From: Oscillospiraceae bacterium
GTDB taxonomy: Bacteria; Bacillota; Clostridia; Oscillospirales; Oscillospiraceae
Reading direction: 5' to 3'
Assembly (NCBI GenBank): GCA_009781515.1
Contig: WQXY01000001.1
Location: 62,001-126,000, forward strand
DNA: 64,000 nucleotides
Of this stretch, positions 52,591-62,070 are shown in pieces. The stretch's first letter is position 1. The number at the start of each line of letters is the position of its first letter. The notes beneath the pieces are model-generated. The model was not told the DNA's origin. It made no database searches and saw nothing but the letters and a program-made list of their open reading frames with translations. A program made the position numbers and the translations under genes.

Positions 52591-52983
52591 TTAATCATTG
52601 TTAGCTACAAGGGGCAGGGGAAGCAGAGATGTCAAGGGGTAGCTGACAAAACGACCGTCGGAAGCGCGCGCGCACAGCACTTCAACCTCAGGCGAAAACT
52701 CGGATATCAGCTGACGGCAGTTGCCGCACGGCAGGCGGTATACATCGCCCTCGGAAATGATAGCAACACGCTTAAAGCTGCGATGACCTGCTGATACGGC
52801 TGCTGCAATTGCTGCGGCTTCCGCACAAATAGTAGAGCCGATTGCTACGTTTTCAATAACGCAGCCTGTAAACACTTCGCCTGTTGCGGTTTCTACAGTT
52901 GCTCCGATTTTTGTCAGTGAGTAGGGTGCATAAGAGTTATCCATTGCTTCAGCAGCCATTTCAAGTAATCTTTTATCAGTCAT
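52591..52983 (-). CDS. cdd: Second cytidine deaminase-like protein
   Basis: A 130-residue zinc deaminase paralogous to the one at 49484. The catalytic pieces are TICAEAAAI (Cys, Glu) near residue 52 and LPCGNCRQ near 86. The Arg of the usual CAER is replaced by Ala. Substrate range could therefore differ from ordinary Cdd, for example toward other aminopyrimidine nucleosides. AGGAGGGCG precedes ATG 52983. It sits apart from the purine operon, with housekeeping genes. Confidence 0.87.
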   Translation of the reverse strand: MTDKRLLEMAAEAMDNSYAPYSLTKIGATVETATGEVFTGCVIENVAIGSTICAEAAAIAAAVSAGHRSFKRVAIISEGDVYRLPCGNCRQLISEFSPEVEVLCARASDGRFVSYPLTSLLPLPLVANND

Positions 52984-53046
52984 AAAATCGCCCTCCTGTG
53001 AATATTATATCCTATTATTTTAGTAAACTCAACATCATAATATTGG

Positions 53047-53151
53047 CGTCATCACGAGCTACGAAGTAGCGTGGTGATCCAGACGATGCACTTATTGTAA
53101 CACTGTGATTTGGATTGCCACGTCACCACTTCGTGGTTCCTCGCAATGACG
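53047..53151. repeat. Family 1 repeat, full copy E
   Basis: 105 bases from CGTCATCACGAGC to CCTCGCAATGACG, with inner arms GTGGTGATCCAGA and TTTGGATTGCCAC. The left half has several paired G-to-A or C-to-T changes relative to copy D, some compensated in the stem. Confidence 0.85.
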
Positions 53152-53165
53152 GCGGGTGGCGTCAT

Positions 53166-54821
53166 CTATGTCAACATTTCTAAATCGATTGCCCAGTTGC
53201 GGAAATTTCTGAAAATTCCCGATTGGCTCGGGGCAACACCTACATAGTTCGGCAGGGCGCTTGAAACAACTCCCATAGGTGTGTAAATTGCGTGGCGTTT
53301 GTATAATATGGGGATAAACGGTGCGCTTGTACGGATTTCATCGCAAAGCTGCTTTCCGGCAATGCTGACTTCTTCTTGTGTGTCTGCAGCCAAAAAGTTC
53401 AAAATTGTGAGTTTGTAAGCAGTATTGCCCGTTCTGCCGTAGTTTAAGTTGTTGTCGCCGGGGAGCAGAAGCGGCGAGAGGTCAAAGTCCGCGCCAATCT
53501 GCACCTCGCCATAGTACATGTCAAATCGTCCCTCTTCAAGCGCTTTGATAAAATCAGTCCAAGGCAATACACGCACATTAATATCAAAACCATGCCCGCG
53601 CAGGCTTGCTGCAATATGCTCGGCAGCAGCGACCTTATGTGTGTTTTCGATGTTTACCAAAAACTGCAGCGTAAACTTAATACCGGGGCCGCCAACTCCG
53701 TCGGGCATTTCAAGCAGTCCGTCATTGTCGTAGTCATCAATCCCCGCACGGTCGAGCAGTGCACCCATTTCAGTGAGCGGGTCTTGCACACGGCGCTCCC
53801 ACTCCTCATCATACATATCAAAAGCAGGTGATATCGCCACGGGAGCTGCGATTGTCTGCCCGGGTCGCACATTCATTATTGTATCCACAATTACCTGACG
53901 GTTTATACCGCAGCCTATTGCACGGCGTACATCAGAGTCACGAAGCACATAGGAGTTTGCGTTAAAACCCAAAAACTGCATTGAGGTTGTGTTGTAATAA
54001 CGTGGCTCATGGTCTCTGTTTAATCTTAAATCAAAGGCACTTGCAGGGTCGTCCCACAATAAACTCAAAGCGCCTTGGTCAAAAAGCTCCGTTAGCTCAT
54101 TATCATTTGCTTCACGCAAGAAAATTGTCGTCAGCGGCATAAATGAATAATCACGATGATTGACAAAGCGGATAAGTCTGAAATCATCGGGGTTCGGGAA
54201 AATATACGGACCTGTTCCCGGCGGCAGGGTGCTTTCAATTGAGCCGTCTTTGATGATAGGGATGTCGAGCAGGCGGGTAAAGCGCGCATTTGGGGACTCA
54301 AGTACGATAGTCACTGTCAAATCGCCGTCAGAGGTAGTGGTATGGATACCATGCACCTTGCTTCTGTGGCGTCCTCGAAGCTGAGCCTGCCTTATAGAAT
54401 AGGCAACATCGTCAGCAGTAAGTGTAGAGCCGTCATGCATTGGAATATCGGGATAAATCGTAAACTTAAAAGTAAGGTTGTCTTCTGTTTCCCAACTTTC
54501 GCATAAAACAGGAACGGCAACGAGGTTTTCGTTCAGCTCAAATAAGCTCTCATACATGAGTGATGTAATGTTGATATTATCCCTGTTTAAGGCGATTATC
54601 GGGTTTAATGTGTTGATTGGTGCATATCTGATTGTGAACCTGCCGTGAGCGGGAGCGTTGACAGTCGGGCGTTGGTTTACGTTTTCGGGGGGCGCGTCAA
54701 AAACAGGGGGCGTCGGGACAAAAGGCGGCACGTAAACAGGCATGTTCGGCAGCCAGCACCCTGTAACAATAAGTGCCGACAGTACGAATAATATTATTTT
54801 AATAATAATTTTTTTAATCAT
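53166..54821 (-). CDS. Family 5 ABC substrate-binding lipoprotein
   Basis: A 551-residue solute-binding lipoprotein of the oligopeptide/dipeptide (DppA/OppA) type. The signal peptide ends in lipobox IVTGC (Cys near residue 22), followed by a proline-rich spacer. MYESLFELNENLVAVP, WETEDNLTFKFTIYPDIPMHDGSTLTADDVAYSI, GINRQVIVD and DFDLSPLLLPG-like stretches are typical. No permease or ATPase genes lie nearby, so it must use a system encoded elsewhere or serve as a sensor. It begins 19 bases after secA. Confidence 0.88.
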   Translation of the reverse strand: MIKKIIIKIILFVLSALIVTGCWLPNMPVYVPPFVPTPPVFDAPPENVNQRPTVNAPAHGRFTIRYAPINTLNPIIALNRDNINITSLMYESLFELNENLVAVPVLCESWETEDNLTFKFTIYPDIPMHDGSTLTADDVAYSIRQAQLRGRHRSKVHGIHTTTSDGDLTVTIVLESPNARFTRLLDIPIIKDGSIESTLPPGTGPYIFPNPDDFRLIRFVNHRDYSFMPLTTIFLREANDNELTELFDQGALSLLWDDPASAFDLRLNRDHEPRYYNTTSMQFLGFNANSYVLRDSDVRRAIGCGINRQVIVDTIMNVRPGQTIAAPVAISPAFDMYDEEWERRVQDPLTEMGALLDRAGIDDYDNDGLLEMPDGVGGPGIKFTLQFLVNIENTHKVAAAEHIAASLRGHGFDINVRVLPWTDFIKALEEGRFDMYYGEVQIGADFDLSPLLLPGDNNLNYGRTGNTAYKLTILNFLAADTQEEVSIAGKQLCDEIRTSAPFIPILYKRHAIYTPMGVVSSALPNYVGVAPSQSGIFRNFRNWAIDLEMLT

Positions 54822-54840
54822 AACTTTTAACCGCGTTTTC

Positions 54841-57654
54841 CTACGCGCCTCTGCCGCAGCAATCCTTGAATTTCATCGGCAGGTCGTTGGGTCTTTTTTT
54901 GCCGCATGGGCAAGGGTCATTTCTGCCAACTTTTTGAAGCTTTTTTGCGGGCTGACGGTTCGCGCCGCCACCGCTTGCAGCAGCATTGCCGCCGAAAGCA
55001 TTTAAGAAGTTTTGTGCTCCTGCCGTCATATTTCTTGCAACACCACGGCGTTGTAAGGACTCGCTTGTTCTGATACGTGAAGTAAAGACCCTGCGGACAA
55101 CTTCTTCTTTAATGCCGCCAATCATTTCCTCAAACATATCAAAGCCTTCGCGTTTGTATTCGTCAACAGGATTTGTCTGTGCGTAGGCACGAAGCCTTAC
55201 GCTGTCGCGCAGGCTTTCCATTGCATCAATATGATCCATCCAAAACTCATCTACAACACGAAGCATAATAACACGCTCAAGCTCCCGCATTATCGGAGTA
55301 TCAGAGCCGGGGGCAGTGCCAAATTCTTTTTCGCGTGCAGTGTAAACAGCCGTGGCCTTATCGAGCAAAAGCTCTTCAAGCTCGCTCTTGTCAAAGCCGT
55401 CTTTCGGAAGCTTGATTTCACCCTTTTGAATAAAAAGTGCCTCAAGCGGCAATAATATTTCGCTCAGCAAGGCTTTGTCGTTTATGTGGTCATGCTCTTT
55501 AAGTCCTGCGTTGACAGCAGTTTCAACGGTTTCGGAAATCATCGTCTGAATGTTTCCTGTAATGTCGTCACCGTCAAGCACCTTACGCCTCTGGTCGTAA
55601 ACGATAGTCCGCTGTTTGTTCATAACATCGTCATATTCCAAAATATTCTTACGCACTTGGAAGTTGCGGCTTTCAACTCTGCGTTGAGCCGACTCTATAG
55701 CGTTGGATAGCATTTTACGCTCAATCGGCATGTCTTCTTCAAGCCCGAGAGCTTCCATCATTCCCATGATACGCTCCGAGCCGAAAAGCCGCATGATATC
55801 GTCTGTGAGAGCGATATAAAACCTTGTTTCTCCGGGGTCGCCCTGACGGCCTGCACGTCCGCGAAGCTGATTATCAATACGTCTTGCTTCGTGACGTTCC
55901 GTGCCGAGTATAAACAAGCCGCCCGCCTCGCGAACCTTGTCTGCTTCTATTTGTGTGACCGAACGGTGAAGAGCAATTTTTTCGGAAAAAAGCTCGCGGG
56001 CTGCAATTATTTCCTCATCGGCAGTCTCGGCAAAGCCTGTTGCTTCGCTGATTGCTTCTTCGCTGTAGCCTGCTTTTTTCATGTCGTTTTTGGCAAGATA
56101 TTCGGGATTGCCGCCGAGCACGATGTCGGTTCCGCGGCCTGCCATGTTGGTAGCTATCGTAACAGAGCCGACCTTGCCTGCCTGAGCAACGATTTCGGCT
56201 TCCTTTTCATGCTGCTTTGCATTTAGAACATGATGAGGAACACCGCGTTTTTTGAGCAGGGAAGCGAGCAGCTCACTTTTTTCGATTGAAACTGTACCGA
56301 CAAGCACGGGCTGTCCTTTTTTATGGCAAATTTCAATCTGGTCGATTATTGCCTTATACTTGCCGTTTTCATTTTTATATATAACATCGGGATTATCAAT
56401 ACGTGCAAGGGGCTTGTTGGTCGGCACTTCAATGATATCAAGCTTATATATTGCGCCGAACTCCTCGGCCTCTGTAAGCGCCGTACCCGTCATACCCGAC
56501 AGCTTGTCATAAAGACGGAAATAGTTTTGGAAAGTGATTGTTGCAAGAGTTTTGCTCTCGCGTGCCACCTCAACCTTTTCTTTTGCTTCAATCGCCTGAT
56601 GAAGCCCCTCGGAATAACGTCTGCCAATCATAAGTCGGCCTGTAAATTCGTCAACAATAATGACCTCGCCGTCCTTAACAACGTAGTCAACATCACGCTG
56701 CATTGTGCCGTATGCTTTCAGAGCCTGATTTATATGATGCGAAAGTGTACTGTTTTCAAGGTCTGAGAGGTTTTCAAGGCTAAAGTGCTGCTCGGCCTTT
56801 TTTGTGCCACGTGCAGTAAGCGTCGCTGTTTTGGCTTTTTCGTCTACAACGTAATCGGAAGCAAGCCCCTCATCTTCTTGCGATTTTTCGTCAAGAGACG
56901 CAAAGACCGTCTTTTTAAGACGCGAAACAAAGTCGTTTACTTTGGTGTAAAGCTCGGTGGACTCTGCGCCTTGTCCCGAAATAATAAGCGGTGTGCGGGC
57001 TTCGTCGATAAGTATGGAGTCCACTTCGTCAACAATGGCAAAAACATGCCCGCGCTGAACCATTTCGGTTTTATACAGAGCCATATTATCGCGCAGATAG
57101 TCAAAACCAAATTCATTGTTGGTGCCGTATGTGATATCGGAAGCATATGCGGTGCGCCGCTGATTACTGTCCAAACCGTGGACGATAAGCCCGACGGTGA
57201 GCCCCATAAAGCGGTGAACCTTGCCCATCCATTCGCTGTCACGCTTTGCAAGGTAGTCGTTGACTGTGACAATATGAACACCCTCGCCTGTCAGAGCGTT
57301 CAGATATGCGGGCATAACGGCAACAAGGGTTTTACCCTCACCGGTCTTCATCTCTGAGATACGCCCCTGATGAAGAACCAAGCCGCCGATAAGCTGCACA
57401 TGGAAAGGTCTCATTGCGAGCACGCGGTCGCTTGCTTCGCGCACGGCTGCAAAAGCCTCGGGCAAAATATCATCAAGCGTTTCACCGTCCATGAGGCGCT
57501 TTTTGAACTCGGGGGTTTTTGCTTTAAGCTCATCGTCAGACAGCCCTCGATAAAACTCCTCGAGTGCCTCGATTTTATCTATTATCGGCATAACGGCCTT
57601 TAATTCACGTTCGTTATATGTTCCGAAAACTTTGGAAAAGAGTTTACCAATCAC
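54841..57654 (-). CDS. secA: Protein translocase ATPase SecA
   Basis: SecA drives preproteins through SecYEG. 937 residues: Walker [12 protein letters not shown] near 102, [16 protein letters not shown] near 208, the preprotein cross-linking domain, [39 protein letters not shown], and the helical scaffold and wing. The C-terminal zinc site starts normally (NDPCPCG), but 14 residues, not eight, separate CPC from the final CC ([13 protein letters not shown]). The metal site may still form with a longer loop. The divergent diguanylate cyclase shares the promoter region. Confidence 0.95.
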   Translation of the reverse strand: MIGKLFSKVFGTYNERELKAVMPIIDKIEALEEFYRGLSDDELKAKTPEFKKRLMDGETLDDILPEAFAAVREASDRVLAMRPFHVQLIGGLVLHQGRISEMKTGEGKTLVAVMPAYLNALTGEGVHIVTVNDYLAKRDSEWMGKVHRFMGLTVGLIVHGLDSNQRRTAYASDITYGTNNEFGFDYLRDNMALYKTEMVQRGHVFAIVDEVDSILIDEARTPLIISGQGAESTELYTKVNDFVSRLKKTVFASLDEKSQEDEGLASDYVVDEKAKTATLTARGTKKAEQHFSLENLSDLENSTLSHHINQALKAYGTMQRDVDYVVKDGEVIIVDEFTGRLMIGRRYSEGLHQAIEAKEKVEVARESKTLATITFQNYFRLYDKLSGMTGTALTEAEEFGAIYKLDIIEVPTNKPLARIDNPDVIYKNENGKYKAIIDQIEICHKKGQPVLVGTVSIEKSELLASLLKKRGVPHHVLNAKQHEKEAEIVAQAGKVGSVTIATNMAGRGTDIVLGGNPEYLAKNDMKKAGYSEEAISEATGFAETADEEIIAARELFSEKIALHRSVTQIEADKVREAGGLFILGTERHEARRIDNQLRGRAGRQGDPGETRFYIALTDDIMRLFGSERIMGMMEALGLEEDMPIERKMLSNAIESAQRRVESRNFQVRKNILEYDDVMNKQRTIVYDQRRKVLDGDDITGNIQTMISETVETAVNAGLKEHDHINDKALLSEILLPLEALFIQKGEIKLPKDGFDKSELEELLLDKATAVYTAREKEFGTAPGSDTPIMRELERVIMLRVVDEFWMDHIDAMESLRDSVRLRAYAQTNPVDEYKREGFDMFEEMIGGIKEEVVRRVFTSRIRTSESLQRRGVARNMTAGAQNFLNAFGGNAAASGGGANRQPAKKLQKVGRNDPCPCGKKRPNDLPMKFKDCCGRGA

Positions 57655-57692
57655 TTTATTTTGCCTTTCTTAATGCAATCATTTTGGGGAGC

Positions 57693-57721
57693 ATTATACC
57701 ACATATTCACAAAAACGTAAA
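57693..57721 (-). promoter_or_regulatory. Promoter of secA
   Basis: Leftward TTTACG (57716-57721), 17-base spacer, TGG-TATAAT (57693-57698), an extended -10. It is about 40 bases upstream of the secA ATG. Confidence 0.7.
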
Positions 57722-57734
57722 GCTGTGATACAAT
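57706..57734 (+). promoter_or_regulatory. Promoter of the diguanylate cyclase gene
   Basis: TTCACA (57706-57711), 17-base spacer, TGA-TACAAT (57729-57734). Its -35 region interlocks with the divergent secA promoter, so occupancy of one may exclude the other. Confidence 0.7.
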
Positions 57735-57739
57735 AAAGA

Positions 57740-57828
57740 GCCGTGAGGGGAGACGATGACCGGTTTTTTGAGCACCTGCGAACAAAAACCGCTGGCACGT
57801 CTCACCGATGTAAGTGCTCTTTATTGTG
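57740..57828 (+). ncRNA. Structured 5' leader upstream of diguanylate cyclase, possible riboswitch
   Basis: Predicted pairings within the leader: GTGA...GACG (57743-57755, with a GGGGA bulge) with CGTCTCAC (57798-57805); CGGTTTTTTG (57761-57770) with CAAAAACCG (57783-57791); and the loop GAGCAC (57770-57775) with downstream GTGCTC (57814-57819), a pseudoknot. The ribosome site AAAGGTG (57841-57847) follows. It does not match the c-di-GMP-I or -II riboswitch consensus as I know them. Confidence 0.4.
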
Positions 57829-57852
57829 CGAAAGGTTGCGAAAGGTGCCAAA

Positions 57853-60174
57853 ATGAACAATCTGCTTTGGATGGCTGTTAATTTAATCGGTATAGCTATA
57901 CTCGCTTTTATGTACAGCTATATGGGTAAATCCCTGCGAAACAGAAAAGGTGAAGCGCAGCCGTTTATGTTTTTGCAATTGGTCATTATGCTGTTTTTGC
58001 TCTTTGACACGGGAATGTATCTGATTGAGGGGCATAATTTTACCGGAGCTATCGTTATTAACTATGTGTTTTCAATGCTATTTTACATTACGCTGCCGCT
58101 TATCGGCTTTGCATATTTCCTCTACTGCACATCATTTGTAAGCATTGCCGGCATATCAAGAAAAAAAGCCGTATTATTCTCAATACCTGCTTTAATGAAT
58201 GTAGGTATGGTATTTCTTACACCAATTACAAAGTTTCTGTTTTATATTGAAGAAAATAACGTATACACAAGAGGAAATCTGTTTTGGACAACATTTACAA
58301 TAACACTTATTTATGTCTTAGCCGCATACCTGCAGCTTATATTCAAATCAGGAAACAAAAATAAAGAAACATATAAAAGCAGTGACATTTATCTGTATCT
58401 TTTCCCGATAATGCCTGTGATATTCGGTGTTTTGCAGGTGATTTATTACGGGACGGCACTTACAGGTATCGGCTTTGTTTTGGCGGCACTTGTGATGTAC
58501 GTCAGAAATATCACTCACTCAGAAGAAAAAAACAGCCTGTCTGTGCGGTTTCTTGTAATCAGCATAGCACAGTTCAGTACGGTGTTTATTATAATGACGG
58601 TTGGTCTGTTTTTAACGCTCAACAGTGCAATAGATGATATTTCAGAAGATTATGCAGTTTACAACTCAATAAACACTGCAAATACAATAAAAATATACTT
58701 AAGTAAGGAAATCAGTGTATTGGGGACAACGGTAAAATCAACCACTGTTACAGACTGGTTTGAAAATCCCGATGACCCGCAGCTCAAAGAAATGGCACTT
58801 GAGGAGCTTTTCAGGTCAATAGATATACTCTATAACAACAATCTCTTTATTGTGCTCGAAGGCTCAAGGCAGGGATTTGCAATAACGGGCGGAGCACTTA
58901 AAAACGAAATCAGCGAGCCGATGCATATACATTCCGAAAATGAAAGCGATGCATGGTATTTTGAATTAAAGGAAGTGCCGAAGGATTATTTCTTGGATGT
59001 TGACGTATATAACGAAAGAAGAGCTGTGTGGCTTAATTTTAAGGTCTTAGATGAAGATGGCGAGTTTATCGGGGCACTTTCTACGGACATGGATATATCA
59101 ACCGTAACCGAGCAGGCGGTCACTCAATACAGGGATAATAATACACGTGTGCTTTTGCTTGACAGAAAAGGTCAAATTCAAGCTGACAGTTACTTTATTA
59201 ACAATGAAGAATTTCATTTATACGGTGCCAACAGGCATATTAAAGATGAAATAACAGATGCACAGTTTATTGACGCAATCACAACTCATCTTAACTCAAT
59301 AGACAGCTATTTTGACGAATTTACCACATCATCGCAGATAATTACACTGCGTCACGGGCAGTATCATTACGCGACAATTACGCCTGTCGGTATGACAGAC
59401 TGGACTGTAATAAAACTCTTTGACTCTTCGTCGCTTTTTGCAATGTCAAGGCTCGTGCCGCCGTTTATCATCATAACAGCTTTGTTTGTGTTGTTTGTGT
59501 TCAGCTCAAACCGTGAGCTGCAGCGGTTAATTTTTACACCCTTGCGTCTGCTTGTTGACAGCCTTGTTTCCATGCGCGGCAAACGTGACAAGGACATCTA
59601 CGGTTTGGAGCGTGACGATGAGTTCGGGCTGCTTTCAAACACGATACATGACCTGTTTATAGTGGGGCATTATGACCCGCTGACAGGGATTTACAACAGG
59701 CGCTATATGGAAACAACCTTAACGCATGTTATATCTTCATTGTCGCGTGCAGGTGCGGGTCTGAGCCTGCTTATGCTCGATTTGGATAATTTTAAGAAAT
59801 ATAACGATACTTACGGTCACGCAGCAGGTGACGAGTGCTTAAAGTCAGTCTCCGGTGCGCTTGAGAGTGTTGTCAAAAGAGAGGGAGACTTTGTTGCACG
59901 CTACGGCGGAGAAGAATTTATTGTTGCGCTCCCGAACACCGATAAGGACGGAGCGGTCATGGTTGCCGACGCTATTCTTAAAGCCGTCAGAGAGCTAAAG
60001 ATTTTGCACGAAAAGAACGAAGCAGGTATTGTGACTATTTCTGTCGGTGTGGCAACACATGAGTGCACTGATAATCTGACTTGGAATGATTTTGTTAAGA
60101 TGGCAGACGAGGCTTTATATGAGTCAAAAGAAAACGGCCGCGACAGATATACGTTTTATGTTGACAAACTTTAA
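57853..60174 (+). CDS. Membrane diguanylate cyclase with extracellular sensor
   Basis: 773 residues. The N-terminal 240 residues form about seven hydrophobic segments, like the sensor module of some histidine kinases. Another membrane helix (about 248-270), a cache-like extracellular domain (to about 520; YFELKEVPKDYFLDVDVYNE) and a further helix (about 535-555) follow. The GGDEF domain (about 605-770) has an intact GGEEF at 685-689, and RxxD (REGD) five residues before it, so c-di-GMP synthesis with product inhibition is expected. ATG 57853 with AAAGGTG upstream was preferred over GTG 57814. Confidence 0.9.
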   Translation: MNNLLWMAVNLIGIAILAFMYSYMGKSLRNRKGEAQPFMFLQLVIMLFLLFDTGMYLIEGHNFTGAIVINYVFSMLFYITLPLIGFAYFLYCTSFVSIAGISRKKAVLFSIPALMNVGMVFLTPITKFLFYIEENNVYTRGNLFWTTFTITLIYVLAAYLQLIFKSGNKNKETYKSSDIYLYLFPIMPVIFGVLQVIYYGTALTGIGFVLAALVMYVRNITHSEEKNSLSVRFLVISIAQFSTVFIIMTVGLFLTLNSAIDDISEDYAVYNSINTANTIKIYLSKEISVLGTTVKSTTVTDWFENPDDPQLKEMALEELFRSIDILYNNNLFIVLEGSRQGFAITGGALKNEISEPMHIHSENESDAWYFELKEVPKDYFLDVDVYNERRAVWLNFKVLDEDGEFIGALSTDMDISTVTEQAVTQYRDNNTRVLLLDRKGQIQADSYFINNEEFHLYGANRHIKDEITDAQFIDAITTHLNSIDSYFDEFTTSSQIITLRHGQYHYATITPVGMTDWTVIKLFDSSSLFAMSRLVPPFIIITALFVLFVFSSNRELQRLIFTPLRLLVDSLVSMRGKRDKDIYGLERDDEFGLLSNTIHDLFIVGHYDPLTGIYNRRYMETTLTHVISSLSRAGAGLSLLMLDLDNFKKYNDTYGHAAGDECLKSVSGALESVVKREGDFVARYGGEEFIVALPNTDKDGAVMVADAILKAVRELKILHEKNEAGIVTISVGVATHECTDNLTWNDFVKMADEALYESKENGRDRYTFYVDKL

Positions 60175-60189
60175 TGTTTTTGTTATGAT
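60161..60189 (+). promoter_or_regulatory. Promoter of tRNA-Thr and tRNA-Tyr
   Basis: TTGACA (60161-60166), 17-base spacer, TATGAT (60184-60189). The -35 is inside the last codons of the cyclase gene. Confidence 0.75.
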
Positions 60190-60201
60190 TTCTTTCGCTT
60201 T

Positions 60202-60277
60202 GCTTGTATAGCTCAGTTGGTAGAGCAGCTCACTTGTAATGAGCAGGTCGCCCGTTCGAGTCGGGCTACAAGCTCCA
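60202..60277 (+). tRNA. tRNA-Thr (anticodon TGT)
   Basis: Acceptor GCTTGTA/TACAAGC, D arm AGCTCAGTTGGTAGAGC, anticodon stem GCTCA/TGAGC around CTTGTAA (TGT at 34-36), T loop GTTCGAGTC, encoded CCA. A perfect hairpin TGTGCCGC-AAA-GCGGCACA (60279-60297) follows and may guide processing. Confidence 0.96.
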
Positions 60278-60300
60278 ATGTGCCGCAAAGCGGCACATGA

Positions 60301-60385
60301 GGGAGGTTACCCAAGCGGCCAAAGGGGGCAGACTGTAAATCTGTTGTCAGTGACTTCAGTGGTTCAAATCCACTACCTCCCACCA
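60301..60385 (+). tRNA. tRNA-Tyr (anticodon GTA)
   Basis: An 85-base class II tRNA with long variable arm. Acceptor GGGAGGT/ACCTCCC, anticodon loop CTGTAAA with GTA, T loop GGTTCAAATCC, encoded CCA. Tyrosyl-tRNA synthetase is encoded less than 2 kb away. Confidence 0.96.
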
Positions 60386-60387
60386 AG

Positions 60388-60427
60388 GAAATCCCCAAGA
60401 GGACATTTTGTCCCCTTGGGGATTTTA
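60388..60427 (+). terminator. Terminator after the tRNA pair
   Basis: AAATCCCCAAGAGGACA pairs with TGTCCCCTTGGGGATTTT around a small loop (about 60389-60426). It also ends the convergent membrane-protein gene. Confidence 0.85.
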
Positions 60428-60442
60428 CTATGTTTTTGCCGT

Positions 60443-61969
60443 TTATGCTGCCTTTTCCCGTACCGATAGTGCCAAATCACGCAGCACTACTATTATCACG
60501 CACATCAACGCCAAGGCTGCGAGCCTGTAATCGAATACATTTATCCAGTCCATAAGGAACCATGCGTATGTTATGAACGAGCAGAACACAGTCACCACAG
60601 GAACAAACCACCTGCGTTTATCATAGAGGAAAACCACGAGCGCGAGGACATCTGCCATAAAGAAGAAACGGTCGTGCATTTGCGGCAGCAAAAACGGAAG
60701 TATCACGGCAAACAAATATGCAAGACGCACATAGTCGGCATTTTTCACAAGCTGCTCTCTGTGAACATATGCAAAGTACATAAGACCGATTGCGGCTGTT
60801 CCCGCAACATAAAGCCCGACAGTTTTGAACGAGTCGAAGTCTACATTTTCGACAAACTGCCACATATTAACAGCGTTAAGTTTCAAGTAGTGATATGTGT
60901 CGGTTTGGTCGAGGTAAATGAGCAGCAGGTCGCGGACAGGGTAGCCTGCAAAGTACGCGGGCAAAAGCATCGCAAGATATGTCACAAAGAAAATATAACA
61001 GTCGCTCCACTTAATTTTCTTTTGCATTGCAAATATCGCAAAGAGCGGCAAAATAAACGCCGCCTGCAGCTTAAAGGACAAAGCAAGTGCGATAAAAGCA
61101 TATGCCGCTTTGCTGCGTCCCGACAGTGCAAAGTACACACCGCCGATTGCAAACGCCGCGTAGATAGAGTCGCACTGTCCCCACATTGAACCGTTGAGAA
61201 TAACTGTCGGAATGGCAAATGCGGTAAAAAACGCAAGCAGATGCATGTTTACACTCTTTGTTTTGAGCGATACGAGCTTCATTACAAAATATGCGAGGAT
61301 TATATCGAAAATAACGGACACGATTTTTATCAGATACAAATCGGAATAATCAATTCTTGCAAAAATATTCAAAATGTAATTGTAGGGCTGATTGTAGTTG
61401 CCGACCTTTGTGCCGAGCCCTTCAAAAAACGTCATTTCGCGATAACGCTCAATCCATCTGCTCAGTGAATGTACATAATCAAAAGACTCAAAATAGAACA
61501 TCGAGCCTCTTACAATCATCAGTGCCATTGCGGCAATAATTGTAAACAGGAAAGCAACGACGGCATTTTTTAAGTCGTTTTTTTCATTTAGGGTCATTTT
61601 GGGTTTCGGTGGCTTGGGCGGTTTAGGTTCTTTCGGAGGCTTCGGTGGTTTCGGCGGCTTAGGTGGTTTAGGCTCTTTTGGCGGCAAAGTATCCTTCGAA
61701 GCCAAAGTCTCCTTCGGAGCCTTGGGTTCTTTCGCAGGAGCTGCAGCTTTTTCGACCTTAGGTGCAGGCTCAGCCTTGGGCGCAGGTTCAACCTTAGGCG
61801 CAGGCTTCGCCGCAGCCTGTGGTTTAGACGGTTTTGTTGGCTTTACATTTTTCAGTATAGCCTTAGTATTTTGAGGCCTTTTTGCCCTCGGTGCTCTTTT
61901 TGGCTTGGTATCCGATGCATTTTGCTTTGTCTCATTTTGGGACTTAGCACTTTTTTCTGCATTATCCAT
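60443..61969 (-). CDS. GT-C-like polytopic membrane protein with long Lys/Pro tail
   Basis: 508 residues from Met 61969, set by AAGGAG eight bases upstream; the frame to 62017 is open but lacks a site. The first 120 or so residues are Lys/Pro/Ala-rich and cytoplasmic, with tandem PKPPKPPK and PAPKVEPAPK units. About 11 membrane helices follow. LNGSMWGQCDSIYAAF and LLPQMHDRFFFMADVL are hallmarks of the Gpi18-like/DUF2029 membrane mannosyltransferases, which use a polyprenyl-phosphate sugar. The acidic RGSMFYFESFDY in the first loop fits the catalytic region of GT-C enzymes. The sugar and acceptor are unknown. Confidence 0.8.
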   Translation of the reverse strand: MDNAEKSAKSQNETKQNASDTKPKRAPRAKRPQNTKAILKNVKPTKPSKPQAAAKPAPKVEPAPKAEPAPKVEKAAAPAKEPKAPKETLASKDTLPPKEPKPPKPPKPPKPPKEPKPPKPPKPKMTLNEKNDLKNAVVAFLFTIIAAMALMIVRGSMFYFESFDYVHSLSRWIERYREMTFFEGLGTKVGNYNQPYNYILNIFARIDYSDLYLIKIVSVIFDIILAYFVMKLVSLKTKSVNMHLLAFFTAFAIPTVILNGSMWGQCDSIYAAFAIGGVYFALSGRSKAAYAFIALALSFKLQAAFILPLFAIFAMQKKIKWSDCYIFFVTYLAMLLPAYFAGYPVRDLLLIYLDQTDTYHYLKLNAVNMWQFVENVDFDSFKTVGLYVAGTAAIGLMYFAYVHREQLVKNADYVRLAYLFAVILPFLLPQMHDRFFFMADVLALVVFLYDKRRWFVPVVTVFCSFITYAWFLMDWINVFDYRLAALALMCVIIVVLRDLALSVREKAA

Positions 61970-62029
61970 GTTAGATACTCCTTCGTCTAACGACGGTTTA
62001 TTGTATTTAGTTTTCATATATAATAAAAT

Positions 62030-62047
62030 GTGTTACAATGATAACAC
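62030..62047. promoter_or_regulatory. Palindrome over the tyrS -10 element
   Basis: GTGTTA (62030-62035) and TAACAC (62042-62047) flank CAATGA. The tyrS -10 TACAAT (62034-62039, extended TGT) lies inside, so a repressor site is conceivable. No T-box leader is present before tyrS: only about 23 bases separate start site and ATG. Confidence 0.4.
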
Positions 62048-62070
62048 ACAAAATATGCGGAGGCAATACA

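Noticed and set aside
57731..57828. Ordinary terminator of secA or the cyclase leader
   Set aside because: There is no T-run after the right arm, and the element lies upstream of both divergent genes, so termination is unlikely.
62040..62070. T-box leader for tyrS
   Set aside because: The -10 lies about 31 bases before the ATG, leaving no room for a T-box; no GGTGG-type element seen.
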